From Flavobacterium cerinum (GTDB lineage Bacteria > Bacteroidota > Bacteroidia > Flavobacteriales > Flavobacteriaceae), in NCBI RefSeq assembly GCF_004028155.1, contig NZ_SBII01000001.1, positions 372,001 to 436,000 on the forward strand: a stretch of DNA of 64,000 bases, in the 5' to 3' direction. Below are positions 8,695-17,759 of the stretch, piece after piece. The notes beneath the pieces were generated by a model. That model worked only from the letters and a program-made list of their open reading frames with translations, did no database searches and was not told the DNA's origin. Position numbers and translations under genes: made by a program. Each line of letters begins with the position of its first letter. Positions within the stretch are counted from its first letter, which is position 1.

Positions 8695-9546
8695 TTATCT
8701 TACAGGCTGGTTCAGTACAAGATCCAGATATAAATTTATTTTGTCTTTCAGTTCTTTACGAGGCGTAATGAAATCCAGGAATCCGTGTTCTAATACGAAC
8801 TCAGCAGTTTGGAAACCTTCCGGAAGTTCTTTACCTGTAGTATCTTTTACAACTCGAGGCCCGGCAAACCCAATTAGAGCGCCCGGTTCAGAGATGTTTA
8901 CGTCTCCAAGCATAGCATAAGATGCTGTTGTTCCACCCGTAGTAGGATCTGTACATAATGAAATGTACGGAATTTTTGCATCTGCTAACTGTGCCAGTTT
9001 AGCCGATGTTTTTGCTAACTGCATAAGTGAATAAGCTGCTTCCATCATCCTGGCTCCTCCTGATTTTGAAATCATTACAAAAGGAATTTGGTTTTTGATA
9101 GAATGGTCTATAGCACGGGCAATTTTTTCACCTACCACAGCACCCATAGAACCACCAATAAAGGCGAAATCCATACAGGCAACTACAAGATCTTTCCCTT
9201 TAGACTTACCTACAGCTGTCCTTACGGCATCTTTAAGTTTTGTTTTTTCGGTAGCATCTTTAAGTCTGTCTCCATATTTTTTGGTATCCACAAACTTCAG
9301 AGTATCCTTAGAAGTCATGTTTTTATCAAATTCGGTAAACTCGTCGTCAAAAAGGATATTAAAATATTCCTTACTGCCTATTCTTACGTGGTAACCGTCT
9401 TCCGGGCTAACATAAAAATTTTTGGCAAGTTCTTCTGCATCAACAATTTTACCGGTTGGAGATTTGTACCATAATCCTTTAGGCACATCTTTCTTATCTT
9501 CGGTTGGTGTTGTTATCCCTTTTTCTGTTCTTTTAAACCAAGCCAT
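8695..9546 (-). CDS. accD: Acetyl-CoA carboxylase carboxyltransferase subunit beta
   Basis: This 283-residue subunit, with AccA, transfers the carboxyl group from biotin to acetyl-CoA to make malonyl-CoA for fatty acid synthesis. The carboxyltransferase crotonase fold is clear: [27 protein letters not shown] and [18 protein letters not shown] form the oxyanion and CoA-binding elements. The N-terminal region aligns with the zinc ribbon of E. coli AccD (WTKCDSCG, then VCPKC), but here the corresponding residues are WYKSPTG and VSPEDG, so none of the four zinc-binding cysteines remains. The gene sits 34 bases downstream of fbaA and ends in a strong terminator. Confidence 0.96.
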   Translation of the reverse strand: MAWFKRTEKGITTPTEDKKDVPKGLWYKSPTGKIVDAEELAKNFYVSPEDGYHVRIGSKEYFNILFDDEFTEFDKNMTSKDTLKFVDTKKYGDRLKDATEKTKLKDAVRTAVGKSKGKDLVVACMDFAFIGGSMGAVVGEKIARAIDHSIKNQIPFVMISKSGGARMMEAAYSLMQLAKTSAKLAQLADAKIPYISLCTDPTTGGTTASYAMLGDVNISEPGALIGFAGPRVVKDTTGKELPEGFQTAEFVLEHGFLDFITPRKELKDKINLYLDLVLNQPVR

Positions 9547-9580
9547 CTTATTCAGTTAAAGTTATTACTGCAAGCAGTTA

Positions 9581-10648
9581 TTATAGTGTGTTAACGTTAT
9601 TAAGGTCTTTAAAAGCCTGTTCAAGCCTTTTGTTAAATGTAAGTTCACCTTCACGTATCCATTTTCTTGGATCATAGTGTTTTTTGTTTGGTGATTCTGG
9701 TCCGTCCGGGCTGCCTATTTGTGTTTGTAGGTAATCTGCTTTTGATAATACATAGTCACGAACACCTTCTGTAAATGCAAACTGAAGGTCAGTATCAATA
9801 TTCATTTTGATTACACCGTAACCAATAGCTTCTCTGATCTCTTCAAGTGTAGATCCTGATCCTCCGTGGAATACAAAGTCTACTGGATTTTCACCGGTGT
9901 TGAATTTGTTTTGTACATATTCCTGAGAATTTTTAAGAATTTTTGGAGTAAGTTTTACGTTACCTGGTTTGTATACACCATGCACATTACCAAAGGCAGC
10001 TGCTATAGTGAATTTGTCGGATATTTTGCTAAGTTCTTCAAAAGCATAAGCAACCTCTTCAGGTTGAGTATATAGTTTTGAGCTGTCAACGTCAGAATTG
10101 TCAACACCATCTTCTTCTCCGCCAGTAATACCAAGCTCAATTTCAAGGGTCATGCCCATTTTGCTCATTCTTTCAAGGTATTTTTTAGAGATCTCCATAT
10201 TTTCTTCAAGAGGCTCTTCTGAAAGGTCGATCATGTGCGAGCTGAATAAAGGTTTTCCTGTTTCTGCAAAATGTTTTTCGCTGGCATCAAGAAGTCCGTC
10301 TATCCAAGGCAAAAGTTTTTTTGCACAGTGGTCAGTATGTAATATAACAGTAGCTCCATAAGCTTCTGCAAGTGTATGTATATGTTTTGCTCCGGCTACA
10401 GCTCCTAATATTGCAGCTTTTTCACCATCGTTAGATAATCCTTTACCAGCGTTAAAAATAGACCCACCATTAGAGAATTGGATAATTACAGGCGCATTTA
10501 ATTTTGCTGCAGTTTCCATAACACCATTAATAGTGCTTGAACCTGTAACGTTTACCGCAGGAAGTGCAAAGCCTTTTTCTTTAGCATACTTAAATATTTC
10601 CTGAACCTGGTCTCCGGTAGCAACACCGGGCTTAATATTATGGGCCAT
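9581..10648 (-). CDS. fbaA: Class II fructose-bisphosphate aldolase
   Basis: This 355-residue zinc-dependent aldolase interconverts fructose 1,6-bisphosphate with DHAP and glyceraldehyde 3-phosphate. Family motifs are visible: the zinc/active-site stretch ILHTDHCAKKL (about 108-118), ELGITGGEEDGV, HGVYKPGNVKL with a zinc-ligand His, and VFHGGSGS. The length is right for the FbaA/long class II type. The start at 10648 (MAHNIKPGV) is preferred over an in-frame ATG 72 bases upstream, because a promoter box at 10676-10683 lies within that extension and the extra residues are not conserved. accD follows after 34 bases. Confidence 0.96.
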   Translation of the reverse strand: MAHNIKPGVATGDQVQEIFKYAKEKGFALPAVNVTGSSTINGVMETAAKLNAPVIIQFSNGGSIFNAGKGLSNDGEKAAILGAVAGAKHIHTLAEAYGATVILHTDHCAKKLLPWIDGLLDASEKHFAETGKPLFSSHMIDLSEEPLEENMEISKKYLERMSKMGMTLEIELGITGGEEDGVDNSDVDSSKLYTQPEEVAYAFEELSKISDKFTIAAAFGNVHGVYKPGNVKLTPKILKNSQEYVQNKFNTGENPVDFVFHGGSGSTLEEIREAIGYGVIKMNIDTDLQFAFTEGVRDYVLSKADYLQTQIGSPDGPESPNKKHYDPRKWIREGELTFNKRLEQAFKDLNNVNTL

Positions 10649-10675
10649 TGTAATAAATTTTAGAATTAGAAGAGA

Positions 10676-10683
10676 CAAAAATA
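10676..10683 (-). promoter_or_regulatory. fbaA: Probable -7 promoter box of fbaA
   Basis: The minus strand reads TATTTTTG, an exact TAnnTTTG, between the tamL stop and the chosen fbaA start (28 bases upstream of the ATG). It suggests fbaA-accD can be transcribed independently of tamL. Confidence 0.55.
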
Positions 10684-10694
10684 ATATTTTAAAT

Positions 10695-13250
10695 TTAGAA
10701 CGGATAATTAATTCCGACATTTAAAACAGATTTGGATAGATTGTACTCTTTAAACCAGCGGTCATTCTCCGGTCTGCCTGGGTTATATGTCTTAAATCCT
10801 ACATCAAAGCGCACCACAAAAAAGTTAAAGTCATACCTGAAGCCAATACCTGATCCAAATGCCAGTTCCTTAAAGGATTCGATTCCGTTAAAGGTTTTTT
10901 TCTTATCGGTTTCTACATCAAAAACATTCCAGATATTACCCACATCACCAAAGATAGCTCCGTTAAGCTTTCCAAAAATATTGAAACGGAGTTCTGCGCT
11001 ATAGGCCATTTTAAGGTTAGCTTCGTTAAAGTCGTTTAGACCGCCGCTGCTTCCAGGCCCAAGGCTATAGGGCTGCCAGCCACGATTATCGTTAGATCCG
11101 CCGGCAAAGTAACTTCTGGTAAATGGTATAGAATTAGAATTGCCATAAGGAACAGCTATGCCAAAAAAGGCACGCATTGCCAGTACTTTACCACGACGCA
11201 GGTCAAAGTGTTTTATGTAATCAAGTTCTATTTTTCCGTATTGTGAATAGGCAACATCAAAAATAGTTCTTGTTTTGTTGGCGCTTGTTGCGTCCAGTGT
11301 TCCACCAACAAGTGAAAGTAAGGCACCCGCCGATTCTACCTTTGTTTTAAAAATAAAGAAAGTATTGTCGTTACGGTTATCCTGACTGTTTATAGTATAG
11401 GTAAAGTTAGAGGCGAATATCAGGTTGTTTTCGGTTAACCTTTGTCTTCTTTCTTCAATACTTCTTACGTTTTGGTCGTCTGCTTTATCTAATACAATAG
11501 TGCCGCTATTTACATCACGGATAAAATTATTTGCACCGCCTTCGCTAATGGTTAAATTGCCTTTAGGATCAAAGTATTCATTCGGAATGGTAGTATATTC
11601 TTTTGCTTCTTTTGCAATTTCATTAAGCCTGTCATAAGATGACTCGTAAACATTAAAATATTTTTCAGGGTTTACGTTTTTAATGTACTGAATATTAAAT
11701 AGGTCGAAACGGGCAGCGCGATTTCGTTTAGGAGTCCAGTTGTAATTAAGTACACCTGAAAAATTTTCTTTGTCGAGACCAATATTTTGCTGTCGACTAA
11801 TACCAAAGCTTAGAATAGTAGACGGGATCATGTTCTTAGGGATAATCTTCTCTGTGTTAAATGGGAAGAAAATCCGTGGGAATGTAAGTTTTAAGTCGGC
11901 GCCATATTCAAGGATATTAAAGAATGCCCTGTCCTTTATGGCGTTATCACGTGATGAACCTATATTTCCTCTTGTAGAAATATCTAATGTTTCCGCTCCT
12001 CTAAATATATTTCGAATAGAAACCCCTAAGCTACCCGATATACCAAAATCCTGAATATTGGAGTGGGTAAAATCGGCAGCTACATTGAATCTGAATTTCC
12101 TTCTTGGATTCAGGTAAATGTTTGTAATAAGCGATCCGCCTGTAGTGTCATTTTTATCTTCTACATATTCTATTGTAGGGTAATTAAATACTCTTAGGTT
12201 ACTAAGGTATCTTGAGGTAAGTGCTCTTCTAAAATCGGCAAAAGTACTGCCCGGTGTTATAAAGATAGCATCGGTAAGCGCGTTTGGTCTGTAATTAAGT
12301 TTACCGGTACTATAAATTGTAAAGCCATTATAGCTGGTACTGTCTATAGACTGGTCTTCGCTCGTTATGTTCTTTGTATAAACATTTACCTTGCTTATTT
12401 TGTAAAGCTTAAAAGGTCTTACAAAGGTCGAGTCGCCCTGCTTAACCGATTCATTATCGATTATCAGTTCTACATTTGCTTTATGCGAATTATTTACGGT
12501 GTCTACAACATAGCTTATGTTGTTTTCATAAAAACGATAAGCACCGCGGTTTCTAAAGTTGGCAGTAATTCTTTGTCTTTCGGTAGTAAAATCAGCTTCG
12601 TTATATTGTTTGTTCAACCTAATGACCGATTCTTTTTTTGTGGTATTGTAGAGACTGTCAAGTGCGGGAGTTTGAATAAAAGTTGAAAGTGAATCAACGA
12701 TATATGGTTTACCAGTAGTTACATCATACTTTACAATGGCTTTTTTGCCTTCCAGTGTATCAATGCTGTAACTTACTTTTGCTCCAAAATAGCCATGCTT
12801 ATAGAAATAAGCAAAAAGCCTGTTCTTAGATTTTTTTACCCTGTTAATGTCTACTATAACTGGAGGTTCTCCTGTTTTTTTAAGGAAGTTACTAAAGCCG
12901 GAAACAACAAATGAGTTACCCAAGCGCTGTACCTGTTTTTCGGACAATAGTTTTGTCATGAATTCATGCCTGCCCGGTTTTCTTTCCAGCCATGCAAGAT
13001 AAGAGGAGTCTGCATTAGGTTTTGCAAGGTTAAACAAGTGCAGCCTTACATGATAGCCCAGCAGGTTGGTGTTGGGTACCTGGTAGAGCTGATCTTTGAG
13101 CTCATCATCTTTTTTTTGCTCACCATTAACCGATATTTCGGCTTTGCTAAGAAGGTGTTTTCCTTCAGGAACCCTCTTAACAAGCGAGCAGGAATATAAA
13201 ACCCAGCCCGATAATATAATTAGTGCTATTTTTGTTGCTTTATCTCTCAA
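10695..13250 (-). CDS. tamL: TamL, lipoprotein BamA/TamA-like outer-membrane protein
   Basis: This 851-residue Omp85-superfamily protein has a lipoprotein signal (ALIILSGWVLYSCSLVKRVPEG; the lipobox Cys is about residue 21). This distinguishes Bacteroidota TamL from classical TamA/BamA. POTRA-like domains follow (about 30-300, for example FAYFYKHGYFGAKVSYSID), then a C-terminal 16-strand-type barrel (about 380-851) ending in an aromatic residue (NVGINYPF). The L6-loop region has RSYFAGGSNDNRGW (the VRGF/Y-like motif as NRGW). It probably works with TamB in envelope lipid or protein transport. It is transcribed divergently from the methyltransferase at 13289, with a TAnnTTTG box upstream. Confidence 0.9.
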   Translation of the reverse strand: MRDKATKIALIILSGWVLYSCSLVKRVPEGKHLLSKAEISVNGEQKKDDELKDQLYQVPNTNLLGYHVRLHLFNLAKPNADSSYLAWLERKPGRHEFMTKLLSEKQVQRLGNSFVVSGFSNFLKKTGEPPVIVDINRVKKSKNRLFAYFYKHGYFGAKVSYSIDTLEGKKAIVKYDVTTGKPYIVDSLSTFIQTPALDSLYNTTKKESVIRLNKQYNEADFTTERQRITANFRNRGAYRFYENNISYVVDTVNNSHKANVELIIDNESVKQGDSTFVRPFKLYKISKVNVYTKNITSEDQSIDSTSYNGFTIYSTGKLNYRPNALTDAIFITPGSTFADFRRALTSRYLSNLRVFNYPTIEYVEDKNDTTGGSLITNIYLNPRRKFRFNVAADFTHSNIQDFGISGSLGVSIRNIFRGAETLDISTRGNIGSSRDNAIKDRAFFNILEYGADLKLTFPRIFFPFNTEKIIPKNMIPSTILSFGISRQQNIGLDKENFSGVLNYNWTPKRNRAARFDLFNIQYIKNVNPEKYFNVYESSYDRLNEIAKEAKEYTTIPNEYFDPKGNLTISEGGANNFIRDVNSGTIVLDKADDQNVRSIEERRQRLTENNLIFASNFTYTINSQDNRNDNTFFIFKTKVESAGALLSLVGGTLDATSANKTRTIFDVAYSQYGKIELDYIKHFDLRRGKVLAMRAFFGIAVPYGNSNSIPFTRSYFAGGSNDNRGWQPYSLGPGSSGGLNDFNEANLKMAYSAELRFNIFGKLNGAIFGDVGNIWNVFDVETDKKKTFNGIESFKELAFGSGIGFRYDFNFFVVRFDVGFKTYNPGRPENDRWFKEYNLSKSVLNVGINYPF

Positions 13251-13272
13251 GGGGTATAACGAAATAGTAATT

Positions 13273-13280
13273 CAAAAATA
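13273..13280 (-). promoter_or_regulatory. tamL: Probable -7 promoter box of tamL
   Basis: The minus strand reads TATTTTTG (exact TAnnTTTG) 23 bases upstream of the tamL start, inside the 38-base gap to the divergent methyltransferase gene. The upstream recognition box would lie inside the methyltransferase coding region. Confidence 0.5.
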
Positions 13281-13288
13281 CATTTTTT

Positions 13289-14026
13289 ATGGTTAGCAAA
13301 AACCAAATTAAAACAATAACGAGCTTACAGCAAAAAAAATACAGAAAGCAGTATAAGTTGTTCTTTGCCGAAGGGATAAAGGTAGTGCAGGAATTACTTA
13401 ATTCCAATTTTGAATTACACCAATTGTTTACCACTCAGGAGATCTTTACAGGCTTGGATAATAGTAGGGTTGAATTAATAGCCGAAGCCGAACTTAAAAA
13501 GATAAGTGCGCTTGCAACACCCAATGTTTGCTTGGCTTTGTTTGTTATGCCCGAAGAAAAACCAGTGCCGGACAATGGTCTTATTGTAGCGCTTGATGAT
13601 GTTCGTGATCCTGGTAACCTGGGTACAATTATCCGATTATGCGACTGGTTTGGTATCAGTCATTTGGTTTGTTCAGAGCAATGTGTTGATGTTTTTAATC
13701 CAAAAGTGGTACAGGCTACTATGGGATCTATAACGCGTGTTAATGTTGTTTACACCGATTTAGAAGCTTATTTGGATAAAACGTCACTGCCAATTTTCGG
13801 AACTTTTATGGATGGCGAAAATATTTACAGCGAATCACTTCCTGAAAATGGAATCATTGTAATGGGTAATGAAGCAAATGGTATCTCTAAACCAATAGAA
13901 TACAAGGTAGGGCATAAAATAGCCATACCACGTTTTGGTAATTTACAGCAAACAGAGAGTTTAAATGTAGCTACAGCTGCATCTATTATTTTAAGCGAAT
14001 TTAGAAGAAATTTTAGTGGAAAGTAA
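13289..14026 (+). CDS. SpoU/TrmH-family RNA 2'-O-methyltransferase
   Basis: This 245-residue SPOUT methyltransferase probably modifies rRNA or tRNA ribose with S-adenosylmethionine. An N-terminal L30e-like substrate-binding domain (about 1-95) precedes the knotted SPOUT domain. All three motifs of the latter are present: ALDDVRDPGNLGTIIRL (motif 1, with the catalytic-type Arg), GIIVMGNEANGIS (motif 2) and IPRFGNLQQTESLNVATAASI (motif 3). The exact target nucleotide cannot be told from sequence. It is divergent from tamL, and its 3' end overlaps porT by 14 bases in convergent orientation. Confidence 0.9.
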   Translation: MVSKNQIKTITSLQQKKYRKQYKLFFAEGIKVVQELLNSNFELHQLFTTQEIFTGLDNSRVELIAEAELKKISALATPNVCLALFVMPEEKPVPDNGLIVALDDVRDPGNLGTIIRLCDWFGISHLVCSEQCVDVFNPKVVQATMGSITRVNVVYTDLEAYLDKTSLPIFGTFMDGENIYSESLPENGIIVMGNEANGISKPIEYKVGHKIAIPRFGNLQQTESLNVATAASIILSEFRRNFSGK

Positions 14027-14723
14027 AATTCACGAAAACGCCTCTTGTTTTCATTGAGCCAATATTCCCTGTATAAGGACTGTCTGTAGTGTTGTCGCGG
14101 ATAAGTTCGTCATCAAAACTAAACACTCCACGAATAGAAGGTGAAAACTTAAAGTATTCAAAATAGAGGTCTATACCTACACCTAACTCATAGTTGTTAG
14201 TCCATTTGTTCATTCTGAATCTTTGGCCTGTAATATTATCGTCTTTTGCCTGCTCGTTACTGGAAAGGTTTAAAGAACGCGATACACCACCTAAAAGGTA
14301 AGGTCTGATATTACCGGTTCTCTTTGATGAGAATTTCAGTAAAACAGGAAAATGGATATAAGTAGATTTTACTTCTCTTAAAGCATCAAATTTATCTTCA
14401 AAGCCCGAAAAAGTAAGATTACGCTGGGTATAATATAAACCCGGCTCAAAACGAAGGTCAAGGAATTCAAATATTCTAAGGTTACCTACAAGTCCCACAT
14501 TGAAACCTGTTGTACCTTTAACCTGTACGTCTACTTTTGGATCTTTAATATAGTCAAACTTAAAATCGTAGCTGTTAAAGCCTAAGAAATAACCCCAGTG
14601 AACCCTTTGTTTGTCAAAGTTTTCAAGGTTGATAATAGGGTTTTTTCCAAATACGTTAGTGCCAAACTGAGCGTGGCTAAAAAGGCCGGTAAAAAGCAGT
14701 ATGTATAAAAACAGTTTCTTCAT
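14013..14723 (-). CDS. porT: Type IX secretion system protein PorT (SprT), outer-membrane barrel
   Basis: This 236-residue protein has a signal peptide (MKKLFLYILLFTGLFSHAQ) and an eight-strand-type outer-membrane barrel of the PorT family (for example GFNVGLVGNLRIFEFLDLRFEPGLYYTQRNLTF and VHWGYFLGFNSYDFKFDY regions). PorT is required for the type IX secretion system; its Flavobacterium orthologue is known as SprT and is needed for gliding and secretion. The start at 14723 is used because it begins directly with the signal peptide; a start 39 bases upstream would add an unlikely prefix. One base separates it from the menG stop, so they are an operon. Confidence 0.88.
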   Translation of the reverse strand: MKKLFLYILLFTGLFSHAQFGTNVFGKNPIINLENFDKQRVHWGYFLGFNSYDFKFDYIKDPKVDVQVKGTTGFNVGLVGNLRIFEFLDLRFEPGLYYTQRNLTFSGFEDKFDALREVKSTYIHFPVLLKFSSKRTGNIRPYLLGGVSRSLNLSSNEQAKDDNITGQRFRMNKWTNNYELGVGIDLYFEYFKFSPSIRGVFSFDDELIRDNTTDSPYTGNIGSMKTRGVFVNFTFH

Positions 14724-14724
14724 C

Positions 14725-15456
14725 TTATTGTTTTGAAGCAGAGTAAATTGTTGCCGCCCCAAAAGTTTGCGGCATATTCTTAACCTCTATAAACCCAATT
14801 TTACGTAAAATATTGTTCAGTGCCTCACCATGAGGGAAAACAGATGCCGATTTGCTTAAATAAGTATAAGCAGACTGGTCTTTAGAGAACATTTTGCCTA
14901 TTAATGGCATCAGGTATTTACAGTAAATATTATATCCTTGTTTGAACGGAAATTTAACGGGTACCGATGTTTCCAATATTACAAATACACCATTTGGTTT
15001 TAATACCCTTAAAATTTCGGCAAGGCCTTTTTCAAGTGTTTCAAAATTACGCACACCAAAGGCTACGGTTATAGCATCAAAATAATTGTCTTCAAACGGA
15101 AGGTTTTCGCTGTCACCATATACCAATTTGATCCTGTTGTCAAGACCTTTTTCTGATACTTTTTTGCGTCCCACTTCCATCATACCTTCAGAGATATCTG
15201 CGCCAATAATCTCTTTAGCAGATGTTTCGGCCATTAAAATAGCCAGATCTCCGGTTCCGGTAGCAATATCAAGAATTCTTTCGGGATTTTTAGCCGAAAC
15301 AATTTTTAATACTTTTTTTCTCCATTTAATATCGATACCAAAAGAAATTACACGGTTAAGACCATCGTAATTACCAGAAATGGTATCAAACATTTGGGCT
15401 ACCTGCTCTTTTTTGCCAAGGCCGGAATCTTTATAGGGGGTTACGTTTTGTGACAT
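14725..15456 (-). CDS. menG: Demethylmenaquinone methyltransferase (UbiE/MenG)
   Basis: This 243-residue class I SAM-dependent methyltransferase performs the last step of menaquinone synthesis. Motifs are RILDIATGTGDLAI (SAM-binding motif I), YFDAITVAFGVRNFETLEKGL (UbiE signature) and RVLKPNGVFVILE. Members of this phylum normally use menaquinone only, so MenG is the likely role even though the family is named UbiE. It is the first gene of the menG-porT pair. Confidence 0.94.
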   Translation of the reverse strand: MSQNVTPYKDSGLGKKEQVAQMFDTISGNYDGLNRVISFGIDIKWRKKVLKIVSAKNPERILDIATGTGDLAILMAETSAKEIIGADISEGMMEVGRKKVSEKGLDNRIKLVYGDSENLPFEDNYFDAITVAFGVRNFETLEKGLAEILRVLKPNGVFVILETSVPVKFPFKQGYNIYCKYLMPLIGKMFSKDQSAYTYLSKSASVFPHGEALNNILRKIGFIEVKNMPQTFGAATIYSASKQ

Positions 15457-15538
15457 TGCGATTATTTACGAGGCAAAGATAAAATAAGTTTTACTAATAA
15501 CGTGTTATAATTGAATTAGTGATATATGCATTTTAATA

Positions 15539-15976
15539 TCATTCTATTTCCATTCGGTACATATCAATACCTTTTGCCCAATAGTCTTTAGCGATCTCTT
15601 TTAATACGAAACCAAACTTTTCGTAAAACTTAAACACCAGTTGTGATGTTCTTACCGATATATTCTCAACGGTGTCAATTTCTTTTATCCTGTCTATTCG
15701 ATATTGTGTAAGTTGTTTGCCTACGCCTTTGCCCTGATAATCGGGATGGATAATATCCCATGAGATTGCAGCATTTTTACCTTCGTTAGTAAGATTAAAA
15801 CCGCCAGAACCTATAATAGTTCCATTATCTTCTACTACATAATAATGATCAATATGATTAGCAAAGTAATCCCTTAGGTCCTGCTCTTCTTCGGGTGCAA
15901 AATATTTAGGTGTGTTTAACCTTAGTAAGCTAATAATGTTGTCATCATCAGATAGCAAGTATTTTCTGATTGTCAT
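15539..15976 (-). CDS. GNAT-family N-acetyltransferase
   Basis: This 145-residue protein has a single GNAT domain. The acetyl-CoA binding motif A is clear (IIHPDYQGKGVGKQLTQYRIDRI, with Q-G-K-G-V-G), and motif B is VFKFYEKFGFV. An N-terminal acidic stretch (PKYFAPEEEQDLRDYF) is typical of a subgroup of small flavobacterial acetyltransferases. The substrate is unknown. It stands alone, with 82 bases to menG downstream and 72 bases to folA upstream. Confidence 0.85.
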   Translation of the reverse strand: MTIRKYLLSDDDNIISLLRLNTPKYFAPEEEQDLRDYFANHIDHYYVVEDNGTIIGSGGFNLTNEGKNAAISWDIIHPDYQGKGVGKQLTQYRIDRIKEIDTVENISVRTSQLVFKFYEKFGFVLKEIAKDYWAKGIDMYRMEIE

Positions 15977-16048
15977 AATGTCCTTTTAATAATTACGTAA
16001 AGTGCGTATAGTATTACAAAAGTAACAAAAGAACAATTATAAAGGATA

Positions 16049-16537
16049 TTACTTTTTTATAAAAGTCTGAAACGTCATGTCATAAGCATGTTTTTCGTCT
16101 TTTGGATGAAAAACTTCTTCAACCATTTTCCATTTAGAAAGATCGATCTCTGGGAAAAAAGCATCGGCTTCCGGAGAAACACCGTGTACGCGCGTTAGCT
16201 CAACTTTGTTTGCAGTAGCAATGGATTGATTGTAAATTTCACCACCGCCAATTACAAAGACTTCTTCGTCCTGAGGGCACGCTTTTATCGCTTCTTCAAG
16301 GCTGTTTACCACAATACATCCTTCGGCAGTATAATCCTGCTGGCGGGTAATTATAACATGTGTGCGGTTGGGTAATGGTTTTGGAAAGCTTTCAAATGTT
16401 TTACGGCCCATAATGATATAATGACCAGTGGTAAGTTGTTTAAAACGTTTAAAGTCATCCGGCAGGTGCCATATCATTTGGTTGTCTTTACCTAAGGCGT
16501 TGTTTTCTGCCGCTGCAGCAATAAGGGTAATCGTCAT
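16049..16537 (-). CDS. folA: Dihydrofolate reductase
   Basis: This 162-residue enzyme reduces dihydrofolate to tetrahydrofolate with NADPH. Typical elements: AAAENNALGKDNQMIWHLPDD with the Met20-like loop and the catalytic Asp (about residue 27), IIMGRKTFESF, and the NADPH loop VFVIGGGEIYNQ. It overlaps the upstream 2TM gene by one base (TAATG). It lies close to thyA, which regenerates dihydrofolate, so the cluster links folate recycling with dTMP synthesis. Confidence 0.97.
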   Translation of the reverse strand: MTITLIAAAAENNALGKDNQMIWHLPDDFKRFKQLTTGHYIIMGRKTFESFPKPLPNRTHVIITRQQDYTAEGCIVVNSLEEAIKACPQDEEVFVIGGGEIYNQSIATANKVELTRVHGVSPEADAFFPEIDLSKWKMVEEVFHPKDEKHAYDMTFQTFIKK

Positions 16538-16890
16538 TATGGTGTTGTAGTTGTGGTGGTAGTGTCGTTTTCGTTTTCCAGTTTTTTTTCCAGCTGACCT
16601 ATACGTCGTTCCTGGCGGGCTACCAGCTTTGAAATTTGTTCCTGTTCCCAGTTTTTATTGATAAAACTTTCGGTAACAAATACTTTTATAAAGTGTAGTA
16701 CAAACAAGAATCCCCATGCAGTGATAACCCATAGATACCAATCGTCCTGAGGATCTACATCCAGTACTTTATTGATAATATAAAAGAAAACACTGCTGAC
16801 TAAAAATAATATAAAGTGAAAGTAAACGCGTTTTTTTTGCTTTACTCTTTTTCTGGCATATTCATATAGTTCCTGCTGGTTTGGCTCCAT
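16537..16890 (-). CDS. Small 2TM-domain membrane protein
   Basis: This 117-residue protein has the 2TM-domain layout: a basic N-terminus (YARKRVKQKKRVYFHFILFL), two membrane helices (about 25-42 and 53-74), and a soluble coiled-coil tail (WEQEQISKLVARQERRIGQLEKKL) ending in a run of seven Thr and a Pro. The start at 16890 (MEPNQQELYEYARKRV) matches the family; a start 72 bases upstream would add unrelated residues. Some family members are fused to LytTR sensors, but this one has no partner domain, so its function is unknown. It is translationally coupled to folA. Confidence 0.8.
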   Translation of the reverse strand: MEPNQQELYEYARKRVKQKKRVYFHFILFLVSSVFFYIINKVLDVDPQDDWYLWVITAWGFLFVLHFIKVFVTESFINKNWEQEQISKLVARQERRIGQLEKKLENENDTTTTTTTP

Positions 16891-16933
16891 ATTGTATTGT
16901 TTATAGAATAAAGATAAGGAAAAAACACTGGAA

Positions 16934-17749
16934 TTATTTTTTAAGGATAAAAGAAAAACCAACTCTACTGTAAATAGGGATGCCTTTTATTGTTGCGGGT
17001 TTTATGTTAGGCATTTCATCTATAACTCGGCGTACTTCATCCTCATAAATATCTGGAGAACTGCCAAAGAATGTTTCAGGAGTAGTTTTACCATCACTGT
17101 CTATAATGAAATAAATACTCATGCCTAATGGGAGGTCTTTACCATGGTTTGGTACGCGGTAATGTTTTTTTAGATAATCGTGTATTTGCCCATTTGTGCA
17201 ATGAAGCTGTTCTATATAAGTGTTTTTAGTGTAGCATTTTCCACAAATCGGACCTTGATCATAATTTATGTAATCTGGTTGTATGTTTTTCTTGGCAAGT
17301 TCTTCAGGTGTAGCAATATGAAATTTCTTCTTTGCTGAGTTTCTTATAAAAGTAAGATTTACAATGTAGGCACTTCTTCGCTCTTTGATTGTAATATCTT
17401 TAGGGGTATAAGTAGGTTGATTATTAACCCACTTACTTACAACTGATATTAAATTTTTACTTTCAGATTTTACTTCTGTGTGGTCTGGAATAACATTGCC
17501 TTCATCATTGAGAACAAAGAAAACGGATAATGAAAAACACATTTTATTCTTTTCAGGGAGATCGCTGATGATTTCATCATCGACAAGGCTGATGAGATAT
17601 ACCTCAAGTGTTTCTTCAGTAGCCTTTATGGGATCTTTTTCTAAGCAGGATTCCTTGAGGACAGCTGCTCTAATTTTATTTTGCTGTGCAGTTACAGTTG
17701 AGCATAAAGTAATAAATGCCAGTATTAGTGAAAAACGAATGAATTGCAT
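16934..17749 (-). CDS. Exported protein with TonB C-terminal-like domain
   Basis: This 271-residue protein has a signal peptide (MQFIRFSLILAFITLCSTVTAQ). Its C-terminal domain (about 190-271, GMSIYFIIDSDGKTT to IPIYSRVGFSFILKK) resembles the TonB C-terminal fold seen in many Bacteroidota periplasmic proteins. A central CxxC (GPICGKCYT, about residue 170) could bind metal or form a disulfide. There is no membrane anchor or Pro-rich linker, so it is unlikely to be a working energy transducer. It lies 10 bases downstream of thyA. Its role is unknown. Confidence 0.65.
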   Translation of the reverse strand: MQFIRFSLILAFITLCSTVTAQQNKIRAAVLKESCLEKDPIKATEETLEVYLISLVDDEIISDLPEKNKMCFSLSVFFVLNDEGNVIPDHTEVKSESKNLISVVSKWVNNQPTYTPKDITIKERRSAYIVNLTFIRNSAKKKFHIATPEELAKKNIQPDYINYDQGPICGKCYTKNTYIEQLHCTNGQIHDYLKKHYRVPNHGKDLPLGMSIYFIIDSDGKTTPETFFGSSPDIYEDEVRRVIDEMPNIKPATIKGIPIYSRVGFSFILKK

Positions 17750-17759
17750 AGAAGAAAGA

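Noticed and set aside
9088..9474. 128-codon open frame on the + strand
   Set aside because: Antisense of accD, with no recognisable domain and no promoter.
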